From: CAYJLF01 sp964371055
Lineage (GTDB): Bacteria > Eisenbacteria > RBG-16-71-46 > CAIMUX01
Length of the DNA: 64,000 nucleotides
Assembly (NCBI GenBank): GCA_964371055.1
Contig: CAYJLF010000004.1
Location: 248,001 to 312,000 of the forward strand
Direction: 5' to 3'
Shown: positions 26,409 to 33,976 of the stretch, piece after piece
Position numbering within the stretch: position 1 is the stretch's first letter
Layout of the letters: each line of letters opens with the position of its first letter
The notes under the pieces: model-generated
Databases searched by the model: none
What the model was told of the DNA's origin: nothing
What the model saw: the letters and a program-made list of their open reading frames with translations, nothing else
Position numbers and translations under genes: made by a program

Positions 26409-27281
26409 CTACTCCCCGGCCGGCCGGCGGCGCGAGAACCGCTCGATCGCGCTTTGCGCCAGGAGCGTCCCGAGCGCGAGGAGGGTCAGAAGCGACGCCA
26501 CCGCGAACGCGCCCGCGAAGTTGTATTCGTTGTAGAGGATCTCCACCTGCAGCGGAAGGGTGTTGGTCTTTCCGCGGATGTGGCCGGAGACGACCGAGAC
26601 CGCCCCGAACTCCCCCATCGCCCGCGCGGTCAGGAGGATCACGCCGTAGAGGAGTCCCCAGCGAAGATTCGGCAGCGTGACGCGGAAGAACATCTGCCAG
26701 CCACTCGCCCCGAGCGAGAGCGCAGCTTCCTCCTCATCCCTCCCCTGCGACTCCAGCAGCGGGATCAGCTCGCGGGCCACATAGGGCGAGGTGACGAACA
26801 GGGTGGCGAGCACGATGCCCGGCACGGCGAAGATGATCTTGATCCCGTGGGCCGAGAACCACGAGCCGATCGTGTTGTTCGAGCCGAAGAGGAGCACGAA
26901 GATCATCCCCGCCACGACCGGCGAGACGGTGAACGGCAGACCGATCAGGGTGGTGAGGACGCCGCGCCCGGGAAAGCGGAAGCGGGCGATCGCCCAGGCC
27001 GCGGCGACGCCGAAGAGGAGCCCCAGCGGAACCGCGAACACAACCGCCAGGAGCGTCAGCCCCAGTGCGTGCAGCGAATCGGGGTCACGGACCGATTGCC
27101 AGTAGACTCCCAACCCCTTCGCCAGGGCCTGGGAGAAGACCACCGCCAGCGGCGCGACCAGGATCAGGAGGAGGAAGAGGAGGGCGGTCGCCACGAGGAA
27201 GGGGCGCAGACGGGAGCCGCCGAGGACTCCGCGGGGACCGCGCACTCCGCTTCGCGCCGCCTTTCGCTCCGGCCGCGTCAT
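26409..27281 (-). CDS. cysW: Sulfate ABC transporter permease CysW
   Basis: This 290-residue permease has about six transmembrane helices and the ATPase-contact loop EEEAALSLGASGWQMFFRVT. Like other CysW proteins it has IGLPFTVSPVVAGMIFVLLF and ARAMGEFGAVSVVSGHIRG. ATG 27281 overlaps the cysT stop by four bases (ATGA), and GGAGGG lies about eight bases upstream, inside cysT. Together with CysT it forms the inner-membrane channel. Confidence 0.94.
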   Translation of the reverse strand: MTRPERKAARSGVRGPRGVLGGSRLRPFLVATALLFLLLILVAPLAVVFSQALAKGLGVYWQSVRDPDSLHALGLTLLAVVFAVPLGLLFGVAAAWAIARFRFPGRGVLTTLIGLPFTVSPVVAGMIFVLLFGSNNTIGSWFSAHGIKIIFAVPGIVLATLFVTSPYVARELIPLLESQGRDEEEAALSLGASGWQMFFRVTLPNLRWGLLYGVILLTARAMGEFGAVSVVSGHIRGKTNTLPLQVEILYNEYNFAGAFAVASLLTLLALGTLLAQSAIERFSRRRPAGE

Positions 27282-28207
27282 GACGAACCCTCCGGCTGGC
27301 CGCGCCTCTCCCACCGCTGCAACCGGTGGATCGCCAGGAGGAGGACGAAGGAGACGCTCAGCATGACGACCGCCAGCGCCGTCGCCCCCTGGTAGTCGTA
27401 CTGCTCCAGCTTGGTCATGATCAGGAGCGGGGTGATCTCGGTTCGCATCGGCATGTTCCCCGAGATGAAGACGACCGAGCCATACTCGCCGAGCCCGCGC
27501 GCGAAGGAGAGCGAGAACCCGGTGAGGAGCGCGGGCCAGAGCGACGGAAGGAGAATCCGCCGGAAGGTCGTGAGCCGCGAAGCTCCGAGGATGGCGGCCG
27601 CCTCCTCGATCTCCGGCTCAAGCTCCTCGAGGACCGGTTGCACGGCGCGCACGACGAAGGGGAGCCCGATGAAGGTCAGCGCCAAGATCACCCCGAGCGG
27701 CGCGAAGGCGACCTGGATCCCGAGCGCGGCGAGCGGTCGCCCCAGCAGCCCTCCGGGGGCCCACGCGGTCGTGAGGGCGATGCCCGCCACTGCGGTCGGC
27801 AGCGCGAACGGCAGGTCGACGAGCGCGTCGGCCAGGCGGCGCCCGGGGAAGTCGTACCGCACGAGCACCCAGGCCGTGACGAGACCGAAAAAGGCGTTGA
27901 GCGCCGCGCCGGCCGCCGCCGCTCCGAAACTGAGCCGATAAGAGGCCAGCGCACGGCTGGAGGTGACAGTCTCCCAGAACTGCTCCCCGCTCATCCCGGT
28001 GATGCGCAGCAGGAGTCCGGCGAGCGGCAGGAGGACGAGAAGACCGAGGTAGAAGAGCGTAAAGCCGAGCGCCGGACCGAAGCCCGGGAGGATGCCCCGT
28101 CCGGCCGCGCGAGGACGTCCGCCCTGCGCCGGCGGGATCGTTCCGACGTCCGGTGGCGGCGCCACGCGCGCGGCTCGCGCGGATTGCTGCGGAGTTCCTC
28201 CCGGCAC
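27278..28207 (-). CDS. cysT: Sulfate ABC transporter permease CysT
   Basis: This 309-residue permease has six predicted helices after a proline-rich cytoplasmic N-terminus of about 45 residues. The EAA-type loop is EIEEAAAILGASRLTTFRRI, and DLPFALPTAVAGIALTTAW and ARGLGEYGSVVFISGNMP are typical of CysT. The start is GTG 28207, after GGGGA, 12 bases downstream of the binding-protein stop. It pairs with CysW. Confidence 0.93.
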   Translation of the reverse strand: MPGGTPQQSARAARVAPPPDVGTIPPAQGGRPRAAGRGILPGFGPALGFTLFYLGLLVLLPLAGLLLRITGMSGEQFWETVTSSRALASYRLSFGAAAAGAALNAFFGLVTAWVLVRYDFPGRRLADALVDLPFALPTAVAGIALTTAWAPGGLLGRPLAALGIQVAFAPLGVILALTFIGLPFVVRAVQPVLEELEPEIEEAAAILGASRLTTFRRILLPSLWPALLTGFSLSFARGLGEYGSVVFISGNMPMRTEITPLLIMTKLEQYDYQGATALAVVMLSVSFVLLLAIHRLQRWERRGQPEGSS

Positions 28208-28219
28208 GCGGTCCCCGGC

Positions 28220-29290
28220 CTAGCGGCCTGCCTCGTAGATCTGGTCGAAGATCCCGCCGTCGGCGAAGTGCGTCTGCTGCGCTTCGGCCCAGCTCGTGAA
28301 ATACTCGTCGAGGGTGAAGAGCGCGAGTGGGAGGAAGGACGCAGCGTGGCGCTCGCGCGCCTCGTCCGAGATCGGCCGGTAGTGATGACGGGCGATCACC
28401 TCCTGCGCCTCCTCGGTGTAGAGAAACTCGAGGTAGGCCCGCGCGACCTCGAGGGTGCCGTGCTTCTTCGCCACGGCGTCGACCACCGCCACGGGCGGCT
28501 CGGCCAGGATCGACACCTCCGGGACCACGATCTCCAGCTTGTCCCGGCCGAGTTCGTTGACCGCGAGGATCGCCTCGTTCTCCCAGGTCAACAGCACATC
28601 GCCCATGCCGCGTTGCACGAAGGTTGTCGTGGCGCCGCGCGCGCCGGTGTCCATGACCGGCACGTTCCGAAAGAGCGCCCGCACGAACTCCCGGGCGGCT
28701 GCCGCCTCCCCGCCACCGCGCAAGACCTGTCCCCACGCGGCAAGGTAGATCCAGCGGGCGCCGCCGGAGGTCTTGGGATTCGGAGTGATGACCTTGATCC
28801 CCGGCCGGATCAGATCGTTCCAGGAGAGGATCTTCTTCGGATTCCCCTTCCGGACGAGAAAGACGATGGTCGAGGTGTACGGACAGCTCCGGTGCGCCAG
28901 GTGCGACTGCCAGTCGGCCGGCAGCAACTTCGCCCTCGAAGCGATCGCGTCGATGTCGTAGGCCAAAGCGAGGGTCACGACATCGGCTTCCAGCCCGTCG
29001 ATCACGGATCGGGCCTGCGCCCCCGACCCGCCGTGCGACTGGTTGATCTCGATCTTCCGGCCCGTCTCTTTCTGCCAGTGGGCGCGGAAGAGGGTGTTGA
29101 TCTCCTGGTAGAGCTCGCGCGTCGGATCATAGGAGACATTCAGCAGCCGATCCTGGGCGACGACCGAGCCCGCAGCCGCGATGATCAGGAGGAGGCCGGT
29201 CAGGAGAACGGCCGCCTGCCAGGTCCTTCCTCTCGATCGACCGGTCCAGGTGCCGTGGTGACGCGCCGCCGGGTCAGAGCTGTGAAGCAT
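28220..29290 (-). CDS. Sulfate/thiosulfate-binding periplasmic protein
   Basis: This 356-residue binding protein has a signal peptide (about residues 20-46, ending GSVVAQ) and family blocks LLNVSYDPTRELYQEIN, INQSHGGSGAQARSVIDGL, ADVVTLALAYDID and TPNPKTSGGARW, all matching the Sbp/CysP family. It delivers sulfate or thiosulfate to CysTWA. The exact ligand cannot be decided, so no symbol is given. ATG 29290 follows AGAGGAG by seven bases. Its 5' end overlaps the 3' end of the upstream Rrf2 gene by 17 bases, which puts the regulator in the same operon. Confidence 0.92.
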   Translation of the reverse strand: MLHSSDPAARHHGTWTGRSRGRTWQAAVLLTGLLLIIAAAGSVVAQDRLLNVSYDPTRELYQEINTLFRAHWQKETGRKIEINQSHGGSGAQARSVIDGLEADVVTLALAYDIDAIASRAKLLPADWQSHLAHRSCPYTSTIVFLVRKGNPKKILSWNDLIRPGIKVITPNPKTSGGARWIYLAAWGQVLRGGGEAAAAREFVRALFRNVPVMDTGARGATTTFVQRGMGDVLLTWENEAILAVNELGRDKLEIVVPEVSILAEPPVAVVDAVAKKHGTLEVARAYLEFLYTEEAQEVIARHHYRPISDEARERHAASFLPLALFTLDEYFTSWAEAQQTHFADGGIFDQIYEAGR

Positions 29291-29834
29291 CGCTGATCTC
29301 CTCTTGCGATCGTCGCGTGGCCTGTCGCGTGGCCTGGTGTCGCGACGAAGTGTGGTGAGTGTCCGCCTCGACTGCGGGATCCCGTCCGAGGGCCTCGAGA
29401 GGAGCCGGCGCCCCGCGCCGCTCCTTCTCCAGGAGATCCCGCAGGGTTGTCTGGTCGAGGATGCGGGAGGTCGCATCGCGCACCTCCTTCATGACGAGTC
29501 GGATACCGCAGGCGGCCTCGTCGGCGCAGTCATCGCACGGCCGGTAGGCCGTGAGACTCGCGCATGGCACCAGGGCCAGCGGACCGTCAAGCAATCGGAT
29601 CACCTCGCCCAACGTGACCTCCTCGGGCGGCCGGGCGAGGGCATATCCTCCTCCGCGCCCTTTCTTGCTGGTCAGGATTTCCGCCCGTCTCAAAGTCAGC
29701 AGGATGCTCTCCAGGAACTTCAGGGGCAACCGCTCCCGTCGCGCGAGTTCCGCGATCAGGACCGGCCCCTGGTTCCAGCGCTCACCGAGGCGGAGAAGCG
29801 CCTTGATCCCGTACTTGGCCTTCTTGGAGAGCAT
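29274..29834 (-). CDS. Rrf2-family transcriptional regulator of the sulfate operon
   Basis: This 186-residue regulator has an N-terminal winged helix (AKYGIKALLRLGERW, SKKGRGGGYALARPP) typical of Rrf2. Four cysteines, C91, C100, C103 and C109, sit where IscR and relatives bind an Fe-S cluster, though the spacing differs from IscR (C92, C98, C104). It could sense Fe-S status or cysteine, like CymR, by another mode. It is the first gene of the sulfate uptake operon and overlaps the binding-protein gene. The C-terminal 45 residues are polar, rich in Gln, Arg and Thr, and probably disordered. An inverted repeat 144 bases upstream is a likely operator. ATG 29834 is the best family-length start, but its ribosome site is weak. 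Confidence 0.87.
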   Translation of the reverse strand: MLSKKAKYGIKALLRLGERWNQGPVLIAELARRERLPLKFLESILLTLRRAEILTSKKGRGGGYALARPPEEVTLGEVIRLLDGPLALVPCASLTAYRPCDDCADEAACGIRLVMKEVRDATSRILDQTTLRDLLEKERRGAPAPLEALGRDPAVEADTHHTSSRHQATRQATRRSQEEISDASQL

Positions 29835-30184
29835 GCCCGCGAGTCCCCCGCATCTGCCTGGTCCCGCGCGTCGGCCGGAGCCGCCCGCCAAACGGACCGC
29901 GCCGCATCCCCGCATCCACTGCCCCGCGGAGCGAGCGCGCCCTTCGGTCAGGGATCGGCATCACTCTATCGTTTCAGTAGACAGAAACAGTCTATCAGGC
30001 ATATCGGATTCAATCCAGCCTTCTTGATGGCGAGATCACGGCGAGAGCGTTGCACGGACTATGTCGCAATTGTGCCCAACTTCCGCTCATGCCCCGTCTT
30101 GCCCCGGTCGCCGGCCGGGCCTACCATCCCCTCGCTCGGGCGCCGCGGGACGCCGGGGCCCACGACGGCCGGAAGGAGGCGAGC
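29835..30184. other. Divergent intergenic region between rrf2 and mqnC
   Basis: 350 bases without a supported gene. It holds the inverted and direct repeats at 29965-29996 and the mqnC ribosome site AAGGAGG at 30173-30179. An in-frame ATG at 30050 could extend mqnC, but the added 45 residues do not match the family. Confidence 0.45.
29965..29996. promoter_or_regulatory. Candidate Rrf2 operator
   Basis: TAGAC (29978-29982) and GTCTA (29990-29994) form an inverted repeat with a 7-base spacer. GTTTC (29971-29975) and GAAAC (29984-29988) form an overlapping one, and TCTATC occurs at both ends (29965 and 29991). The AT-rich symmetric block stands out in GC-rich DNA and lies between rrf2 and mqnC, so it may autoregulate the sulfate operon, mqnC, or both. 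Confidence 0.4.
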
Positions 30185-31351
30185 TTGCAGGGGAGACTCG
30201 ATCGAATCTCGAGATCGGCGGCGGACGGGGAACGCCTGGACCGGGCGGACGGCCGGTGGCTCCTGGCCGAGGCGCCTCTGGCCGCGCTGGGGCTCCTCGC
30301 CGCGGGGGTCCGGGATCGGATGAATCCCCCGGCGGAGGTCACCTATCTCGTCGACACGAATCCCAACTACACGAACGTCTGCGTGACCGACTGCGGCTTC
30401 TGCGCCTTCTACCGCCGCCCCGGGGCCGAGGGGGCGTACACCCTCTCCCTGGAAGAGGTGATGGAGCGGATCGCTTACGCCGCGGCCGCCGGGGCGACCA
30501 CCGTCCTCCTCCAGGGCGGCCACAACCCCGATCTCCCTTTCGCGTACTACCTCGATCTCGTGCGCGAAACCCGCCGCCGCTTCCCCGCCGTGACACCGCA
30601 CTTCTACAGCGCCTCCGAGATCGTGCAGATGAGCCAGGTCTCGGGCCTCGGCATCGAGGAGGTGCTGGCGCGGCTCCACGACGCCGGGCAACGGACCCTC
30701 CCCGGCGGGGGCGCGGAGATCCTGAGCGACCGGGTCCGGCGGCGTCTCGCGGCGAAGAAGGGACCTTCCTCCGCCTGGCTCGACGTGCATCGCGCGGCCC
30801 ATCGCGCGGGGATGCGCTCGACGGCCACCATGATGTATGGCCATATCGAGGAGGATGACGACATCATCGAGCACTTCGAGGCGATCCGCCGGCTGCAGGA
30901 CGAGACCGGCGGGTTCACCGCCTTCATCCCCTGGTCGTACAAGCCGGGTCACACCCCGATGCAGCCGGCGCTCGAGGCGCGAGGTTTCCGCCCCGCGGGC
31001 GGGGCCCGCTACCTCCGGATCCTCGCCGTGGCGCGCCTGATGCTCGACAACTTCGCGCACATCCAGGCCTCCTGGTTCAGCGAGGGGAAGAAGGCGGGAC
31101 AGGCGGCGCTCCACTTCGGCGCGGATGACTTCGGCGGCACGCTGATCGAGGAGAACGTGCACTTCGCCACGGGGCACGATCTTACGACCACGGTCGCGGA
31201 GACCCGCCTCTTGATTGAGGAGGCGGGCTTCACGCCGGTGCAGCGGACGACGCTCTACGAGCGGAGGCCCGCCGCGGAGGCGGACCCGGGATCCGGCGAC
31301 CGAAAGAGCCCTGCGGCGCCCTCACGCGCGGAAGGAGTCGGCCATGCCTGA
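30185..31351 (+). CDS. mqnC: Cyclic dehypoxanthinyl futalosine synthase MqnC (radical SAM)
   Basis: This 388-residue radical-SAM enzyme has C66-x3-C70-x2-C73 (NVCVTDCGFCAFYRR) with LLQGGHNPDLPFAYY, SASEIVQMS and FIPWSYKPGHTPMQ, which are MqnC signatures. It cyclises dehypoxanthine futalosine to the cyclic product used by MqnD. The start is TTG 30185, with AAGGAGG five bases upstream; the conserved domain begins soon after. Its stop overlaps the ATG of the YedF-like gene by eight bases, tying menaquinone synthesis to selenium-linked genes in one transcript. Confidence 0.95.
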   Translation: MQGRLDRISRSAADGERLDRADGRWLLAEAPLAALGLLAAGVRDRMNPPAEVTYLVDTNPNYTNVCVTDCGFCAFYRRPGAEGAYTLSLEEVMERIAYAAAAGATTVLLQGGHNPDLPFAYYLDLVRETRRRFPAVTPHFYSASEIVQMSQVSGLGIEEVLARLHDAGQRTLPGGGAEILSDRVRRRLAAKKGPSSAWLDVHRAAHRAGMRSTATMMYGHIEEDDDIIEHFEAIRRLQDETGGFTAFIPWSYKPGHTPMQPALEARGFRPAGGARYLRILAVARLMLDNFAHIQASWFSEGKKAGQAALHFGADDFGGTLIEENVHFATGHDLTTTVAETRLLIEEAGFTPVQRTTLYERRPAAEADPGSGDRKSPAAPSRAEGVGHA

Positions 31352-31700
31352 TCGCGAGGCATCGCCCGGTCACCTGCTTCTCGTCACCTCCAGCCGCTTC
31401 GGGGACGGCCCGGAGGAACTGGGGCGAACCTTGATGCGCTCGTATCTGAAAGTCCAGATCGAGGAGGAGACGAAGCCCTGGCGGGTGATCTTTCTCAATT
31501 CAGGGATCGAGCTGACGACCGACGGTTCTCCGGTCCTCGAAGACCTGCGCGCACTCGCCGCGGCGGGTACGGAGATCCTCTCGTGCGGGACCTGCCTCGA
31601 CTTCTATCAGCGCAAGGAGGCGCTGCAGGTGGGCCGCGTCTCGAACATGCGCGAGATCTCCGAGAGCCTGCGGCGGGCGTCGAGCCTGATCCGGCTTTGA
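31344..31700 (+). CDS. YedF-like selenium metabolism protein (DsrE-fold domain only)
   Basis: This 118-residue protein matches the C-terminal DsrE-like half of selenium-metabolism protein YedF: FGDGPEELGRTLMRSYL, VIFLNSGIEL and the core block ILSCGTCLDFYQRKEAL with C81 and C84, then GRVSNMREI. The N-terminal TusA/SirA-like domain of full-length YedF is absent. YedF-type proteins co-occur with SelD and are thought to carry or mobilise selenium or sulfur. ATG 31344 follows GAAGGAG inside mqnC, and the next gene overlaps its stop. SelD is 17 kb away in the same window. Assignment to the family is firm; the biochemical role is inference. Confidence 0.88.
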   Translation: MPDREASPGHLLLVTSSRFGDGPEELGRTLMRSYLKVQIEEETKPWRVIFLNSGIELTTDGSPVLEDLRALAAAGTEILSCGTCLDFYQRKEALQVGRVSNMREISESLRRASSLIRL

Positions 31701-31984
31701 GCGAGGAATCCTCCGCGCGGTTCGTCGCGCTCTTCTCCTCTGTGCACCATGTCCTGGCGGCCGAGCGGGCGTTCCAGGCTGCCGGGCTCTGGTGCGACGT
31801 CGTGCCGACGCCGCGCGAACTGAGCGCTGACTGCGGGGTCGCGTTGCGCTGCCGCCGGTCGGAGTTCGAGGCCGCGCGGGCGCTCCTGCTGCGGATCCCG
31901 AACCCGGCCGTGGCCCTCTACCTCGAAGTGGACGGGGGCTACGAGCCGGCTACGCCAGGTCGATCTCCGGAACCGGAGGAATGA
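31697..31984 (+). CDS. DUF3343 putative Se/S carrier protein
   Basis: This 95-residue protein has the DUF3343 pattern: FVALFSSVHHVLAAERAFQAA, then DVVPTPRELSADCGVALRC. DUF3343 proteins are small Se/S-carrier-like proteins usually found with YedF. The start is TTG 31697, overlapping the YedF stop (TTTGA), so the pair is translationally coupled. The cysteines C41 and C48, in the ADCGVALRC segment, are the likely Se/S-handling residues. Its last 35 bases overlap the 3' end of mqnD on the other strand. Confidence 0.82.
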   Translation: MSEESSARFVALFSSVHHVLAAERAFQAAGLWCDVVPTPRELSADCGVALRCRRSEFEAARALLLRIPNPAVALYLEVDGGYEPATPGRSPEPEE

Positions 31985-32846
31985 GTCCGGCGGCCGCGCC
32001 TCGCTCGAAGAGAAGTGCCAAGGCCCGCCGCCCCGCCTCTCCCATGTCGCGGGTCCACTCGTTGACATACATTCCGATGAAGCGATCGCCCAGTTCGTCA
32101 TTCAACCCGCGGCCGAACTGCAACGCATAGGCGAGCGCGTCGGCCCGGTTCTGATCGGCGTACTCGATCGAGCGGCGCAACGCGAGCGAGGCGGCGACCG
32201 CCAGATCGGCTCCGAGATCACGGCGCACCACGTCGACCCCCAGCGGCAACGGCAGGCCGGTCTCCCCCTTCCAGAGTGCGCCGAGATCGGCCACCTTGAC
32301 CAATCCATCGGAGGCGAAGGTGAGCTGTCCCTCGTGGATGACAAGCCCCGCCTCCGCCTCTCCGTCCCGGACCTGGTTCAGGATCTGGTCGAAGGGAACG
32401 ACGAGCGGCCGAAACTCGGCCAGACGGAGTTTCAGCGCGAGATAGGCCGTCGTCATGAGCCCCGGGACGGCGATGAGCGCGCCCGCGAGCGAGGCCAGGG
32501 TGCGCTCCTCGCGCGCCACGACGATCGGGCCGTAGCCATCCCCCATCGACACGCCGGTGCGCATCACCTGGTAGCGTGTGGCGACGAAGGGATAGGCGTG
32601 CGCCGAGATCGCGGTCATCTCCAGTTCTGCGGAGAGCGCGCGCTCGTTCAGGGTCTGGATGTCCTCGAGCTGGTGTTCGACGCGCCAGCGGCGGATCTCT
32701 CCGCCTCTGGCCCCACCCACCTCCACCTGCACGCCGCCGGCGGCGAAGCCGTAGAACATGTAGGCATCATCCGGATCGGGGCTGTGCCCGAACCGGAGCG
32801 TTCCCACGCCGGGATCATCCGCCGCGCGGCTTCTCGCATCCTCCAC
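31950..32846 (-). CDS. mqnD: 1,4-dihydroxy-6-naphthoate synthase MqnD
   Basis: This 298-residue protein has the MqnD mark LRFGHSPDPDDAYMFYGF, then EMTAISAHAYPFVATRYQ and GLVIHEGQLTFA with the catalytic histidine region. It converts cyclic dehypoxanthine futalosine to 1,4-dihydroxy-6-naphthoate. GTG 32846 is preferred because GGAGG lies six bases upstream; GTG 32852 is adjacent to the ribosome site and would add two residues. It lies 13 bases after the DUF1028 gene on the same strand and converges on the DUF3343 gene. Confidence 0.93.
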   Translation of the reverse strand: MEDARSRAADDPGVGTLRFGHSPDPDDAYMFYGFAAGGVQVEVGGARGGEIRRWRVEHQLEDIQTLNERALSAELEMTAISAHAYPFVATRYQVMRTGVSMGDGYGPIVVAREERTLASLAGALIAVPGLMTTAYLALKLRLAEFRPLVVPFDQILNQVRDGEAEAGLVIHEGQLTFASDGLVKVADLGALWKGETGLPLPLGVDVVRRDLGADLAVAASLALRRSIEYADQNRADALAYALQFGRGLNDELGDRFIGMYVNEWTRDMGEAGRRALALLFERGAAAGLIPPVPEIDLA

Positions 32847-32859
32847 ACGCACCTCCGGA

Positions 32860-33888
32860 CTAAGGCTTCACCAGGGCCTGGTACTCCTCGCGCGCGCGCA
32901 GCGAGGTGAAATCGGGATCCTGCGCCGCCTGGGCACGAAGCGTGGGATCGAGCTCCACCGCCCAGCGCAGGTAGTGCATCGCCTTCTGTGGATCGCCGGC
33001 CCGGGCGAGGTAGCAGGCGAGATGGTAGAGTGGTCCGCCGTCGTCGGGCCGAAGCTTCGCCGCCCTCTCGCCGCAGGCGATCGCCTCGTCGAAGCGTCCC
33101 GCCTCCACGTGGCGGTACCCTTCGGTCACGAGCTGGTCGGGCAACCAGATCTCGAAGAGCCGGGTCAGCTCGGCGAACGGATCGGCGTGATCGTCGACGC
33201 GCAGGTCGCAGTAGCGATCGTTGTGCCCGCCGTACCCCGCACCGGAGCGGACGAGCAGGAGCGCAGCGGACTGCTTCCCCCGGCTGTCCCCTCCCGCCGC
33301 TTCTCCCGCCTTGAGCGCGGCCAGCAGGCGCTCGCCCAAGGTCCCTCTGGTCGCCTCGAAGGTCTGCGCCATCGCCGAGACGACTTCGGGGCCGGTCAGG
33401 ATGTTTCCCTGCGCCGCGTACCCCGGCCCGGTGACGCCGCCCGCCCAGGGCTGGCATTCGGTTCCGGTGTAGTGGGCAGCACGCCCGTCGCGATCGACGA
33501 GGCCCACCTGCCGGCGCGCGCGCAGCGAGTCGGCGTCGATCAGTCCGGCCAGGACCTCCTCCGCCGCCGCACCTTCCGCCATCCGCTCGAGCGCGCGGGG
33601 ACCAAAGGTCGTGTTGGCGAACGCCTGGGTCGCGACCGCGCCGGCGCCGGCCTGCGCCCAGGGCACGACCGCACCGACCGCAAAGAACTTCGAAGCGACG
33701 GCGATTCCCCAGGTGCCGGTCGTGGTGTCGGCCGCCACGATGGAGAAGGTGGCGACGTTCGGCTCGCGCACAATGGCCGCCGAGACCGGAGCGGCGAAAA
33801 CGGCCAGGATCACCCCGGCGATGACGATCGGCGCGGCGCCCCCTCGCGCTTCGAGACGGGCCCCACGCGCACAGGCCTCGCGTGCCAC
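32860..33888 (-). CDS. DUF1028 family protein with TPR-like tail, exported
   Basis: This 342-residue protein has an N-terminal signal peptide (about residues 18-37, ending PVSAA), a DUF1028 domain (TFSIVAADTTTGTWGIAVASK, VPWAQAGAGAVATQAFAN, AAQGNIL, TRGTLGERLLAALKAGE) and a C-terminal tetratricopeptide-like stretch (GRFDEAIACGERAAKLRPDD, GDPQKAMHYLRWAVELDP). DUF1028 is an Ntn-hydrolase-like fold with no settled function. The start is GTG 33888 after GGAGGGAACC. It is upstream of mqnD with a 13-base gap. A link to menaquinone synthesis is not supported by the domains. Confidence 0.85.
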   Translation of the reverse strand: MAREACARGARLEARGGAAPIVIAGVILAVFAAPVSAAIVREPNVATFSIVAADTTTGTWGIAVASKFFAVGAVVPWAQAGAGAVATQAFANTTFGPRALERMAEGAAAEEVLAGLIDADSLRARRQVGLVDRDGRAAHYTGTECQPWAGGVTGPGYAAQGNILTGPEVVSAMAQTFEATRGTLGERLLAALKAGEAAGGDSRGKQSAALLLVRSGAGYGGHNDRYCDLRVDDHADPFAELTRLFEIWLPDQLVTEGYRHVEAGRFDEAIACGERAAKLRPDDGGPLYHLACYLARAGDPQKAMHYLRWAVELDPTLRAQAAQDPDFTSLRAREEYQALVKP

Positions 33889-33976
33889 GGTTCCCTCCGT
33901 TTCTCGCGCCCCGGGGCGCGCCGACTCTCGACCCTCGAGATGACCCCGGGAACGCTATCCGACCTCACCGCCCGGT

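Noticed and set aside
24873..27395. 840-residue plus-strand frame over cysA and cysW
   Set aside because: Biased composition and no motif; the minus strand has a complete ABC transporter.
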